Source: Chryseobacterium joostei (GTDB lineage Bacteria > Bacteroidota > Bacteroidia > Flavobacteriales > Weeksellaceae). Taken from it: a DNA stretch of 64,000 nucleotides. The stretch is taken from NCBI RefSeq assembly GCF_003815775.1, contig NZ_CP033926.1:3286001-3350000 (forward strand). Reading direction: 5' to 3'. The notes beneath the pieces are model-generated. The model did not search any database. It worked only from the letters and a program-made list of their open reading frames with translations, and was not told the DNA's origin. This document shows positions 16,957 to 25,433 of this stretch, one piece after another. The number at the start of each line of letters is the position of its first letter. Position 1 is the stretch's first letter. The position numbers were made by a program, and so were the translations under genes.

Positions 16957-18349
16957 CGAATGGCTCAATACCCTGCGAAGCAGAATGGAAGACCATGAAG
17001 AGGGTGTTCCGGACGGGTTGTGGGATGACATTAGGGATGAATTGTTCTTAGAAGAAGAGAACAAGATCATGGCTGGTGTTGCTCCGGTAGTCAATGATGA
17101 GGTGGAAAAAGAAAAAGGAGGTGAAAATGCAGGATATAAATCCTTGTTTTATCGTATTGGAGGGATTGCAGCGGCGGCGGCTTTGGTTTTTATGATCGTG
17201 AAGATATTGCCACAAGAGGATAATAACAAGACTTTTTCAAAGAATCATCCCGATTTAAATAAGGGAGCCGATAGAAATTCAGTTTTAAAAGATTCAGAAG
17301 ATCAGGAAGATAATAATGTTGAGGGAAAGCCTATCATGGGTAATCCTCTTGTTCAAAATAATTTTAACGGAATAAGCTCAGAGAAAAGCATATCTACGAT
17401 AAATCCTGAAGATATAGGGAGAAAGGAGACCGTAAATAATGAAGAATCTCAGGTAATTATACACAATACTGATAGCGTAGAACCTTTCCGACAGGAGAAT
17501 AAAGCTTCATCAGCTTTGCCTTTGGCGAATGAAACGATAAAGGCTCAGATTGATGAAAAGGAAACAGATGAGGGTCTTTTTAAAAGGGAAAAAATAGAAG
17601 AAAAATATGCTGATCATAAGAAAAATAAGGCTTTAAAATCTCATAAAGATAAATCCTGGATGCTGAGCATGCTTACAGGCAATGCTTCTTCCAATTCTGC
17701 GGAACAACAGTTCCCCGGATATGCCTCTATGGATGGAAAACCCATGAATATTGAAGCAGTGTGGAGTGCCTCCGAGTATGTGGATGATCCTTTGACGGAA
17801 ATATTACTGGCCAACCAGAGTAAGCCTGTAGAAGCAAGAATACGGCATAAGGTTCCTGTAACATTCGGATTATCACTTTATTATAATTTGGGCAAAAGAT
17901 GGGGCATAGGAACGGGGCTGAACTACACAAAACTAGCTTCTGAGCTTCATTCAGGAACTAATGCTAATTATATTAAAGGAAATCAGACTGTTCATTATAT
18001 AGGAATTCCGGTTCAGGTCAATTACAATGTGATTCAGAAAGGAAAATTTACAGGATATGTAACAGGAGGTGCTTTGGTGGAGAAACAGGTAGCGGGAAGC
18101 ATTACAACCACCTATGTAGTGGATGATGAAGTAAAAGAGACTTCTAAGGAAAGTATTGATCACAAGCCTCTTCAGTTTTCGGTGAATACGGCTGTGGGAC
18201 TTCAGTTAAAAGTCATCAACCGATTGGGAATCTATGCAGAGCCGGGAATAGGATATCATTTTAAGGATGACAATTCTCCCAATACAATCTATAAGGAAAA
18301 ACCTTTGCATTTTAATGTGAAATTTGGAATCAGATTATTGATTGATTAG
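16949..18349 (+). CDS. Putative anti-sigma membrane protein with C-terminal beta-barrel-like domain
   Basis: A 466-residue protein translated with the sigma factor (8-base overlap). N-terminal 65 residues are acidic and cytoplasmic-like (WLNTLRSRMEDHEEGVPDGLWDDI, typical of Bacteroidota sigma partners). A single membrane segment spans about residues 67-87. A long charged, low-complexity linker (about 90-245) follows. The last 170 residues have alternating amphipathic strands (VTFGLSLYYNLG, WGIGTGLNYTKL, YIGIPVQVNYNV, FTGYVTGGALV, LGIYAEPGIGYHF, FNVKFGIRLLID) like OMP_b-brl outer-membrane domains. Anti-sigma role is inferred from position and the N terminus; no zinc anti-sigma motif is seen. 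Confidence 0.75.
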   Translation: MNNEWLNTLRSRMEDHEEGVPDGLWDDIRDELFLEEENKIMAGVAPVVNDEVEKEKGGENAGYKSLFYRIGGIAAAAALVFMIVKILPQEDNNKTFSKNHPDLNKGADRNSVLKDSEDQEDNNVEGKPIMGNPLVQNNFNGISSEKSISTINPEDIGRKETVNNEESQVIIHNTDSVEPFRQENKASSALPLANETIKAQIDEKETDEGLFKREKIEEKYADHKKNKALKSHKDKSWMLSMLTGNASSNSAEQQFPGYASMDGKPMNIEAVWSASEYVDDPLTEILLANQSKPVEARIRHKVPVTFGLSLYYNLGKRWGIGTGLNYTKLASELHSGTNANYIKGNQTVHYIGIPVQVNYNVIQKGKFTGYVTGGALVEKQVAGSITTTYVVDDEVKETSKESIDHKPLQFSVNTAVGLQLKVINRLGIYAEPGIGYHFKDDNSPNTIYKEKPLHFNVKFGIRLLID

Positions 18350-18396
18350 AGCACTAATAGCTCCTTACCAAGGACATCAAACTTAAATGTCAACAT

Positions 18397-19356
18397 ATGA
18401 AAACAAAACTAATTTTTTTAACGTTTTTATTGTTCAGTTTTCTGAATCTAAAAGCGCAATGTAATCCTACCATTACCAGTCCCAGACTTGGTGCTATATT
18501 TTCAGAGAAGATTCTGTTCTGCGAGGGAGAAGATGAGGTGCTTTCTACACAAACCTTTAGTACCTACCAATGGTACAAGCAGGAATGGACGTGGCAGACT
18601 CCCAATAATAACCCCTGGGTTGCCATTCCCGGAGCTACCTCACAACAATTAACCATTAATGGAGGAGATCAGCTGTTTTACTTCAAGGTAAAAGTTACCG
18701 ATGGTGATTGTGCAGCCGAAAGTCCGGCAGTGATGGCAGATGGCTATATGTATGGCCTTCCGGCTATGATCTCTACATTTATCCCCGGAACTTATGAAAT
18801 TACAGATACAGGAGAAGCTAATATCTGTGAAGGAGCTTCGGTAACGTTTGAAAACGTATTTCCTGTAGTGTACGGAACCCATACCTGGTTTAAATGCGTT
18901 CCCTCTACATCTGCTCCGTTTACAGGAGACCCATGTGTTATTCCTGGTGCAATAGGAGATACCTATAAGGCAGAAAAGAGTGGGAAATATGGCTTCTATG
19001 CTTGTACAGAATACTGTCCTAATCAATGCCAAATGTTAGATCCGTTTTCATTTGTACAGCTGAACTTTGGTAATTGGCCTTTCTGTGGAGATCTGGGTAC
19101 AGGAGAAATCAAACTGAAAAGTAATGCACTTAATATATACCCAAACCCCACAGCACAATTCCTTTATATTGGAAAAGAATCAGAGGTATATAAGGAGATT
19201 ACGATCATAGATATGTCCGGAAAACTGGTTCTGAAGAAAAATGATCACCAATATAAGCAACCTGTTGATGTAAGTCATTTGGTTCCGGGAAATTATATCA
19301 TTGTTTCCAAAAGTAAAAATGGAGAAGTCTATAGAAATAAATTTATAAAAAAATAG
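18397..19356 (+). CDS. Secreted protein with type IX secretion C-terminal sorting domain
   Basis: A 319-residue exported protein: signal peptide ending LNLKAQ (about residue 20), a Cys-rich middle with immunoglobulin-like pattern (TFSTYQWYKQE ... GDQLFYFKVKVTDGDC) and a typical type A T9SS sorting domain over the last 75 residues (LNIYPNPTAQFLYI ... ITIIDMSGKLVL ... VSHLVPGNYIIV ... NKFIKK). It would be exported by Sec, then by T9SS, and anchored or released at the surface. It lies 48 bp after the anti-sigma-like gene and may be part of that regulon. The function of the passenger is unknown. Confidence 0.85.
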   Translation: MKTKLIFLTFLLFSFLNLKAQCNPTITSPRLGAIFSEKILFCEGEDEVLSTQTFSTYQWYKQEWTWQTPNNNPWVAIPGATSQQLTINGGDQLFYFKVKVTDGDCAAESPAVMADGYMYGLPAMISTFIPGTYEITDTGEANICEGASVTFENVFPVVYGTHTWFKCVPSTSAPFTGDPCVIPGAIGDTYKAEKSGKYGFYACTEYCPNQCQMLDPFSFVQLNFGNWPFCGDLGTGEIKLKSNALNIYPNPTAQFLYIGKESEVYKEITIIDMSGKLVLKKNDHQYKQPVDVSHLVPGNYIIVSKSKNGEVYRNKFIKK

Positions 19357-19395
19357 GATTAAATAATCTTTTCGTTAGTTTTTAATAATGGTTTG

Positions 19396-19426
19396 AACGG
19401 CACATAATTTTGTGCCGTTTTTTTTT
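19396..19426 (+). terminator. Terminator after the T9SS cargo gene
   Basis: Perfect 9-bp stem AACGGCACA/TGTGCCGTT (19396-19404 and 19411-19419), 6-base loop and a run of more than seven T. Confidence 0.88.
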
Positions 19427-19471
19427 GTGATGATAATAGCTTTTTCACTCTATACATTTTTAAGTTATTGA

Positions 19472-19510
19472 TAATACGTCAATTTTTGGCGTGCCACAGG
19501 AATATATTTA
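19472..19510 (+). promoter_or_regulatory. Upstream motif shared with the gene at 24596 (copy 1)
   Basis: Aligned without gaps to 24496-24534, 27 of 39 bases are identical: TAATACGTC, then TTTTG-x-CGT, then ATATTT. It ends 28 bases before the ATG at 19539, where a promoter is expected; TATATTTA at its 3' end is one base off the -7 consensus. ACG and CGT in the left part are in inverted arrangement, so it may be a promoter plus operator. Confidence 0.5.
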
Positions 19511-19538
19511 TAAAACCTTAATTATTAAATATTAAAAA

Positions 19539-21368
19539 ATGAATTGTATAGAATTAAATGATCCGTTCACAGGAGAATGGACCTCTTTTTTAGAAACAAC
19601 GGAAACATATAATGGTAATCTGATTACAGATATTATGTGTGAGAAGAACGGTGAAATGTATAAGAAAATCAATAACAAATACTACCGTAGGATAATTCAC
19701 GATGGGAAAATTAATGTGAAATGGTTTGGAGCTTTAGGAAATGGAATCAATGATGAAGCCATTTATTTTAATAAAGCATTGGAATTTATCGCTGATATTG
19801 GTGGTGGAACTCTATTTGTCCCTGCCGGAAAATACAAATTGAGCCATGTGGATTGTTTAACTAAAAAATACTCAAATATTACCATATTGGCATATGACGC
19901 TGAGTTTATTCAACATTTGGGTACTCAAATTCAATTTCCTAACCCTACTCCAAAGGATCCAAATGGTATACTTAAGACATACGGAAGGTACAGAGCAGCA
20001 GATGGGATGTTTGTGTTTGATGCTCAGGTCTCTAACCAGACCGATGATTCCAACTCCATTAAGAATATTAAGTTTATAGGAGCTAAGTTTAGTGGTAATG
20101 TTAATGAAAAAGGTTTTGATGAATTACTTCATCTGGTTTGTATGCATGGTGTTTCTAATGTGACTTTTGAATATTGTTCTTTTGTGGGCTTTATGGGAGA
20201 TGGAGTAGCCGTTTGTAGAGGACTAAAGGAAGAAGAGAAAGGTGTTATCATCAGAGATGCTTATAATAGAGATGTTAATTTTTACAAATGTAATTTTGAT
20301 GGGGTAAATAATGATAACAGACAGGGAATCTCTTTATACTACTGTGATGGATTCAGTATTGATTTCTGCAATTTTGAAAATATTTGCAGACCCGATATGA
20401 TAGGAGCTGTTGATATAGAACCTGATACAGACAATACGATTTCAAGAAGAGGAGTGATTTCAAACTGCAGTTTTAGAAAGATTGGAGGGGCTAACGGGGC
20501 GGTTACTTTATTTTTGAGAAATTATAAAGGGACAGTAGAAAAAATTTCTCATTTAGGATATATTATTGATAATTGTGATTTTCAAGATGTGCTAGCTCCT
20601 TTGTCTGTAATAGGGAATGATATTTTTATGACGAAGACTTCAAACTATGGAGTGATATTCAAGAATAACAGAATCCTTAATACAGAAGGTGTTGGAGATT
20701 TAAGAAAAGCATATGGTGTATTATTCTATAACAATTTCTTCAAAAATGTGACTTCAGAAACCATGACGGTAATACGTGCTGATGGAGGTAAAAATATAAC
20801 TTTTGAGAAAAACACTTTTGATAATTTCAAAAATCCGGATGGACTGGCATTTGTTGGAACTACTAAAAATATAAATCTCATTGAGAATCAATTTTTTAAC
20901 TTCTCAGGTACATTTCTTACGATTAACGATCCCCATGGAATTGGAAAAATTGTAGAAAATGAATTTATATCTTCAGCAATCAATGTTCAATTTCCATTGG
21001 TTACTTCTTCTTCAGCAACTCCTGAAAAGCTTATCACCAGCATGGTAAAAGACAATGTTTATGGTCCCAATATTTCACCTGTAAACTTGTATTATTTCGT
21101 TAATGGAAATAATAATCCTACACTCGACAGTATTACTCCCAACAAGGTAATGTATGGCGAAAGTCAATCTCAGATGACAGGAACGATGCCAACAGGTTTT
21201 GTGGGAGACCCAACTGCTATAGTAAAAATGTCTCGTGAGAATATAGCGGACAATTACTACCCTCATGTGTATCAGACTTTATATCCATCTCCTAATAATC
21301 ATGGTAAAATTTGGAGAAGACAAGCTATGAATCAAACAACCTGGGGAAGTTTTATTGAAATTTCATAA
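19539..21368 (+). CDS. Tailspike-like right-handed beta-helix protein with pyocin-knob-like end
   Basis: A 609-residue protein without signal peptide. After a 58-residue head, residues 60-100 (VKWFGALGNGINDEAI ... GGTLFVPAGKYKL) match the N-terminal signature of pectate-lyase-3 beta-helices, common in phage tailspikes and polysaccharide depolymerases. The body to about residue 470 has short beta-helix coils (NVTFEYCSFVGF, VNFYKCNFDGV, FSIDFCNFENI, GVISNCSFRKI). The last 45 residues (NYYPHVYQTLYPS ... WRRQAMNQTTWGSF) resemble the pyocin-knob domain of phage tail fibres. No phage gene is near. Binding or cleaving a polysaccharide is likely; how it would leave the cell is unclear. Confidence 0.75.
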   Translation: MNCIELNDPFTGEWTSFLETTETYNGNLITDIMCEKNGEMYKKINNKYYRRIIHDGKINVKWFGALGNGINDEAIYFNKALEFIADIGGGTLFVPAGKYKLSHVDCLTKKYSNITILAYDAEFIQHLGTQIQFPNPTPKDPNGILKTYGRYRAADGMFVFDAQVSNQTDDSNSIKNIKFIGAKFSGNVNEKGFDELLHLVCMHGVSNVTFEYCSFVGFMGDGVAVCRGLKEEEKGVIIRDAYNRDVNFYKCNFDGVNNDNRQGISLYYCDGFSIDFCNFENICRPDMIGAVDIEPDTDNTISRRGVISNCSFRKIGGANGAVTLFLRNYKGTVEKISHLGYIIDNCDFQDVLAPLSVIGNDIFMTKTSNYGVIFKNNRILNTEGVGDLRKAYGVLFYNNFFKNVTSETMTVIRADGGKNITFEKNTFDNFKNPDGLAFVGTTKNINLIENQFFNFSGTFLTINDPHGIGKIVENEFISSAINVQFPLVTSSSATPEKLITSMVKDNVYGPNISPVNLYYFVNGNNNPTLDSITPNKVMYGESQSQMTGTMPTGFVGDPTAIVKMSRENIADNYYPHVYQTLYPSPNNHGKIWRRQAMNQTTWGSFIEIS

Positions 21369-21404
21369 CCATAACAGGAAAAATTTCACATAGATAGTAT
21401 ATAG

Positions 21405-21437
21405 ATCTTTCGGATTAATTTCCGGAAGATTTTTTTT
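21405..21437 (+). terminator. Terminator after the tailspike-like gene
   Basis: 10-bp stem with one wobble (21405-21414 and 21421-21430), loop TTAATT and seven T. Confidence 0.82.
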
Positions 21438-21534
21438 GTTTATTCTTTAATAAATTTGATTTTTAGAATATTATCAATTTAAATAAGTGTTTTTCAAAAT
21501 GAAATATTAATTACATTTACCTCAAAAACACACC

Positions 21535-23070
21535 ATGCTGATCAAAATTTATGGCAGCGCCATTCATGGAGTTGCTGCACAGACGATAACTATTGAAGTA
21601 AATGTGGATACCGGAGGAGTAGGGTACCACTTGGTTGGGCTTCCCGATAATGCCATTAAAGAAAGCAGTTACCGGATTTCTGCTGCATTGAAAAATGTGG
21701 GGTACAAAATCCCGGGAAAGAAAATCACCATTAATATGGCTCCGGCTGACCTTAGAAAAGAAGGATCTGCCTATGACCTCAGTATTGCGATTGGTATTCT
21801 GGCGGCATCAGATCAAATCTTGGCTGAAGAAATTCAGAATTACATTATTATGGGAGAACTTTCTCTGGACGGAAGTTTGCAGCCTATAAAAGGTGTTTTG
21901 CCTATTGCCATACAGGCCAGGGAAGAAGGATTTAAAGGAATTATTCTTCCCATACAAAATGCAAGGGAGGCTGCCATTGTTAATGATTTGGATATATATG
22001 GTGCAGAAAATATTAAGGAGGTCATCGATTTTTTTAATGAAGGAAAACCCATTGAAAAAGTTATTCTGGATACAAGAAAAGAATTTCATGAAAAGATTAA
22101 CGATTTTCCATTTGATTTTTCTGAAGTGAAAGGACAGGAAACAGCAAAAAGAGCAATGGAAGTTGCTGCTGCCGGCGGACACAATATCATTTTGATTGGT
22201 CCTCCGGGAAGTGGTAAAACAATGTTAGCCAAAAGGGTTCCCAGTATTTTACCTCCATTGACGCTGAAAGAGGCTTTAGAGACCACAAAAATACATTCTG
22301 TAGCAGGCAAAATAGGCACGGAGGCATCATTAATGACTGTTCGTCCCTATAGATCACCTCATCACACAATTTCTGACGTGGCGTTGGTGGGTGGTGGAAG
22401 CTATCCTCAGCCGGGAGAAATTTCTCTTGCTCATAATGGGGTATTATTTCTTGATGAAATGCCAGAATTTAAGCGAACAGTACTGGAAGTAATGAGACAA
22501 CCCCTAGAGGATCGGGAAGTCACCATTTCAAGAGCAAGGTTTACGGTAAATTATCCGGCAAATTTTATGCTTGTGGCTTCCATGAATCCCAGTCCCAGTG
22601 GATTTTTTCCGGATGATCCTAACAATACATCTTCTGTTTACGAAATGCAGCGCTACATGAATAAGCTTTCCGGACCATTGCTGGATAGGATAGACATTCA
22701 TATTGAAGTCCAGAAAGTAGAATTTGAGCAGCTTTCCGAGAAGAGAAAAGGCGAAAAAAGTAAGGATATAAGAGAAAGAGTACAAAAAGCAAGAGAAATT
22801 CAAAATGAGAGATATAAAAATCTTACGATCAGTAGTAATGCCCAGATCGGGCCCAAAGAAATTGAAGCATTTTGTGATTTGGACGAAACATCTTTCAGCC
22901 TTATAAAACTGGCAATGGAAAAGCTGAATCTTTCTGCCAGAGCATATGATAGGATTTTAAAAGTATCCCGCACCATTGCGGATCTTGAAGAATCTGACAA
23001 AATCCTTTCTCATCACGTTTCCGAAGCCATACAATACAGAAGCCTAGACCGAGAGTTTTGGAATGCTTAG
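21535..23070 (+). CDS. YifB/ComM-family Mg-chelatase-like AAA+ ATPase
   Basis: A 511-residue ATPase of the YifB family; the Haemophilus and Vibrio member ComM is a branch-migration helicase used in natural transformation. N-terminal Lon-like S5 fold (about 1-175, VGYHLVGLPDNAIKESSYRI), Walker A GPPGSGKTMLAKR near 222-234, Walker B VLFLDEMPEF near 303-312, and a C-terminal Mg-chelatase domain (ARAYDRILKVSRTIADL). Full length. Note that dprA, also a transformation gene, is in this window at 44.6 kb. An upstream TACATTTA box (about 21512) may be the promoter. Confidence 0.92.
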   Translation: MLIKIYGSAIHGVAAQTITIEVNVDTGGVGYHLVGLPDNAIKESSYRISAALKNVGYKIPGKKITINMAPADLRKEGSAYDLSIAIGILAASDQILAEEIQNYIIMGELSLDGSLQPIKGVLPIAIQAREEGFKGIILPIQNAREAAIVNDLDIYGAENIKEVIDFFNEGKPIEKVILDTRKEFHEKINDFPFDFSEVKGQETAKRAMEVAAAGGHNIILIGPPGSGKTMLAKRVPSILPPLTLKEALETTKIHSVAGKIGTEASLMTVRPYRSPHHTISDVALVGGGSYPQPGEISLAHNGVLFLDEMPEFKRTVLEVMRQPLEDREVTISRARFTVNYPANFMLVASMNPSPSGFFPDDPNNTSSVYEMQRYMNKLSGPLLDRIDIHIEVQKVEFEQLSEKRKGEKSKDIRERVQKAREIQNERYKNLTISSNAQIGPKEIEAFCDLDETSFSLIKLAMEKLNLSARAYDRILKVSRTIADLEESDKILSHHVSEAIQYRSLDREFWNA

Positions 23071-23106
23071 TAAAAATAATGCTTATCAATTCTTTGAAGC
23101 TAAAAA

Positions 23107-23130
23107 AACCAGACAAAAATTAGTCTGGTT
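23107..23130. terminator. Bidirectional terminator between convergent genes
   Basis: 8-bp stem AACCAGAC/GTCTGGTT (23107-23114 and 23123-23130) flanked by A-run on the left and T-rich sequence on the right. Confidence 0.78.
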
Positions 23131-23151
23131 TCTTTTATTTCTATTACAAGT

Positions 23152-24375
23152 TTAATTTACTGTCACTTTAATCACGTTTTGTACAGCAGGAATAGGATAT
23201 TGAGTTCCAACCTTTGAAATAACCATCGTTTCACTTTGTGGAGTTCCTCCGAATAAAGCCTGACGGTTTCCTGCTCCGGGATATTGGTCTACTCCGGTGC
23301 CGGAATCGAATAAAGCTGTTTTAGAACTAAGATCACCCTTTACAGTAGCATCAATATTTACCTCATTGGAATAAAACCAATCATTGGAAAAACCAAACAT
23401 GGTAACATAAGCAATCTTATCACCTGGATCTGCCTTGAAATTAGTCATGATCTTACTGCCCGGTGAAACAGGAGCATTTCCGGCAACGTAAATTCCTTTA
23501 ATACCCGGGAAAGATTGTAAGCTGCTTTGAAGTTTACTGACATTTCCAAACTGTGCAATTTCTTTTAACCCCATTCCATTATCTATTTTTCCTAATTCAT
23601 AAATTGGATTTTTATCCCCGCGATAAATTACGACCAAAGCCGGTGATAATCCTGTCATAATCCCTGTATTTGTATTAAGCTTTACTTTCATCTTATCAAT
23701 ATTTCCCATTTGGGCTATATCTGTAATTTCAGGATTGGATAAAGAGTTGGGAGTAAAGAACGGAGCGCTATTCAGCAGTTGAGAGCCATTGTAATTGGAA
23801 ACAGCCCAAACACCGGGAGAGAAAGGCGTTTCATTTGCTGTCCCGCCAGAAGTATTGGTAATGGTTAAAGTAAACTCAGACGTTATCTCATTGTAATTAA
23901 GGTTAAGTTTCATCAGCTGTGAGGCATTGATATTAGGAACCTGGGTGATAGGTTTGCTTTCGGTTTGTCCTGTTACATTATCTTTCGTTCCGTTATCCCA
24001 TAGCAATACGCTTGAAGAGACATCTCCGGTGATGGCTTTTCCATTGGTATCAAACAACTTTATTCCCGGCTGCTGAGAGGCAAAGAACCAATCTTTGGAA
24101 AGTCCATACATAGTAGCAAACATCAAAGATTGAGCTTTTCCTGCACTGAATTTAATAGATACAGATTGGCCCGGCATAATGACGGGAGCCGTTCCTGTTC
24201 CCTGAAAACTTCCGCTTTCTACAAAATCTTTAGGAGTAACAACATTTTCAAAACTGATGGTTCTTTGAGTAGACATGTCCATCATGTTATTATCCGAATC
24301 GCTGCAGGATGAAAGAGTAAATGCTGTCATAATTCCAGCTGCACATACTGTCATTTTAAAAAAGGTCTTTTTCAT
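23152..24375 (-). CDS. Spondin-domain lipoprotein
   Basis: A 407-residue lipoprotein with signal peptide and lipobox LSSC (Cys near residue 24). Two spondin-N-like domains are visible: residues about 38-190 (ISFENVVTPKDF ... GQSVSIKFSAGKAQSLMFATMYGLSKDWFFAS ... VLLWDNGTKDN) and about 240-400 (PGSKIMTNFKADPGDKIAYVTMFGFSNDWFYSN ... ALFDSGTGVDQYPG). The repeated 'TMYGxSxDWFxS' and 'LxDxGT' blocks show an internal duplication. In animals spondin-N is a metal-dependent surface-adhesion domain; the bacterial role is not known. Confidence 0.8.
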   Translation of the reverse strand: MKKTFFKMTVCAAGIMTAFTLSSCSDSDNNMMDMSTQRTISFENVVTPKDFVESGSFQGTGTAPVIMPGQSVSIKFSAGKAQSLMFATMYGLSKDWFFASQQPGIKLFDTNGKAITGDVSSSVLLWDNGTKDNVTGQTESKPITQVPNINASQLMKLNLNYNEITSEFTLTITNTSGGTANETPFSPGVWAVSNYNGSQLLNSAPFFTPNSLSNPEITDIAQMGNIDKMKVKLNTNTGIMTGLSPALVVIYRGDKNPIYELGKIDNGMGLKEIAQFGNVSKLQSSLQSFPGIKGIYVAGNAPVSPGSKIMTNFKADPGDKIAYVTMFGFSNDWFYSNEVNIDATVKGDLSSKTALFDSGTGVDQYPGAGNRQALFGGTPQSETMVISKVGTQYPIPAVQNVIKVTVN

Positions 24376-24495
24376 AAAAATAATTTTTTATAGTTGAAAG
24401 TATAGTCGCACGCTTTTAAAAATCCTGACAAAAAAGATTAAATACTTTTTAGAATAATGAAAACCAGATTGTTCAAGGAGATTTTATTTTGTAAA

Positions 24496-24534
24496 TAATA
24501 CGTCGAGTTTTGTCGTCGTATCGAGAGATATTTG
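24496..24534 (+). promoter_or_regulatory. Upstream motif shared with the tailspike-like gene (copy 2)
   Basis: Same motif as at 19472-19510 (27 of 39 identical, no gaps). It ends 61 bases before the ATG at 24596. The right end AGATATTTG is close to a TAnnTTTG box. TACGTCGAG and the GTCGTCGTA that follows form an imperfect inverted arrangement. Confidence 0.5.
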
Positions 24535-24595
24535 CTTCAGAATAAAAAAAGATATAGGTCATTTTTTATTAAATCAATAATCGGAATATTATTAA

Positions 24596-24868
24596 ATGAG
24601 TGATTTTATTGTATTAGCAAAGGATTTTGTGGCTAATGAAAGTGCAGTAGTAGATATTAAACCATTCGGGTTTGGAAGTACGTTAGTCTTTCAAAATAAG
24701 ACAGGGCAACTGGCAAAGTTCCTCTGGCAATCCAATGATGTAGAAAAGAAAGGTTATTTTAAAGAAGTAATGAATGATCTTGGAGTAAAAATAGCCCATT
24801 ACGACGGATTCATAACTGTTACAAATGGTGGTGGAGGGCAGCACTTAGAAGTTGAACTTTTAGGCTGA
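24596..24868 (+). CDS. Small cytoplasmic protein of unknown function
   Basis: A 90-residue protein with no signal peptide, membrane segment or family I recognise. It alternates short strands (FIVLAKDFVA, STLVFQNKTGQLAKFLW, GFITVTNGGGGQHLEVELL) with one helix (KKGYFKEVMNDLGVKIA), and ends with a Gly-rich turn NGGGGQ. It stands alone, with a 220-bp upstream region that carries the motif shared with the tailspike-like gene. The convergent neighbour ends 17 bases away. Reality of the gene is supported by its codon pattern and own upstream motif; function unknown. Confidence 0.7.
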   Translation: MSDFIVLAKDFVANESAVVDIKPFGFGSTLVFQNKTGQLAKFLWQSNDVEKKGYFKEVMNDLGVKIAHYDGFITVTNGGGGQHLEVELLG

Positions 24869-24885
24869 TGATGAATAAAAATGCA

Positions 24886-25365
24886 TTAAATCCCCTTTTT
24901 TCCATCCAAAATCATTTGAATCATTTTAATTTTTCGGGCTTCCCTGGTTTCGTTTTTTTTCGCCTCCTCAATCCATCGGATATACTCCTTTTTGTGGGTA
25001 TAGCTCATTTTATCGAATAATTCTTTTGCTTGGGGATTTTCATTAAAAATAAGGGCTATATCATTGGCAATATCAACCACACGTTCTTCTTTATCTTCAA
25101 TAAGACAAACGGAAACCTCATCTCCAAAGGTTTTTCCGAGTTGTTTTCTGACTTCCTGCGTTAGTCCCAGAATGTGGCAATCAGACTTCATTTTGGCCAA
25201 ACTTCCACGGTATTCAATCTTATTGTCAAATGTAGCCTTAATCTTTACTTGTCCCTTTGTATGAAATAGTTCTTCCGTAGAGAAAGGAAATTCTACAAAT
25301 GCAGCATTCATTTCTCCATTTTGCTTAATAACAGCAGTGAATTTTATAGGTGAATTCATGATCAA
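24886..25365 (-). CDS. YdeI/OmdA-family protein with DUF1905 domain
   Basis: A 159-residue cytoplasmic protein. N-terminal DUF1905 (about residues 5-88, FTAVIKQNGEMNAAFVEFPF ... GLTQEVRKQLGKTFGDEVSV) and a C-terminal bacteriocin-protection-type region (LFDKMSYTHKKEYIRWIEEAKKNETREARK, the YdeI/OmpD-associated signature). YdeI has been linked to resistance to cationic peptides in enterobacteria, but the biochemical role is unknown. Two ATGs are possible (25365 and 25359); the difference is two residues. Confidence 0.82.
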   Translation of the reverse strand: MIMNSPIKFTAVIKQNGEMNAAFVEFPFSTEELFHTKGQVKIKATFDNKIEYRGSLAKMKSDCHILGLTQEVRKQLGKTFGDEVSVCLIEDKEERVVDIANDIALIFNENPQAKELFDKMSYTHKKEYIRWIEEAKKNETREARKIKMIQMILDGKKGI

Positions 25366-25386
25366 TATTTTGCTATAAAAATAAAA

Positions 25387-25413
25387 AAACCGTGAAAGTA
25401 AATTTCACGGTTT
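25387..25413 (-). terminator. Terminator after the S46 peptidase gene
   Basis: Perfect 11-bp stem, arms 25387-25397 and 25403-25413, loop GTAAA; on the minus strand it is followed by a T-run. It lies 20 bases beyond the stop of the peptidase gene. Confidence 0.85.
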
Positions 25414-25433
25414 CAAAAATATATCAAATGAGA

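Noticed and set aside
19484..19505. Possible sigma-54 promoter (TGGCGTGCC)
   Set aside because: The -24 element would be TGGCAC and the -12 TTGC[AT]; the second half is missing.
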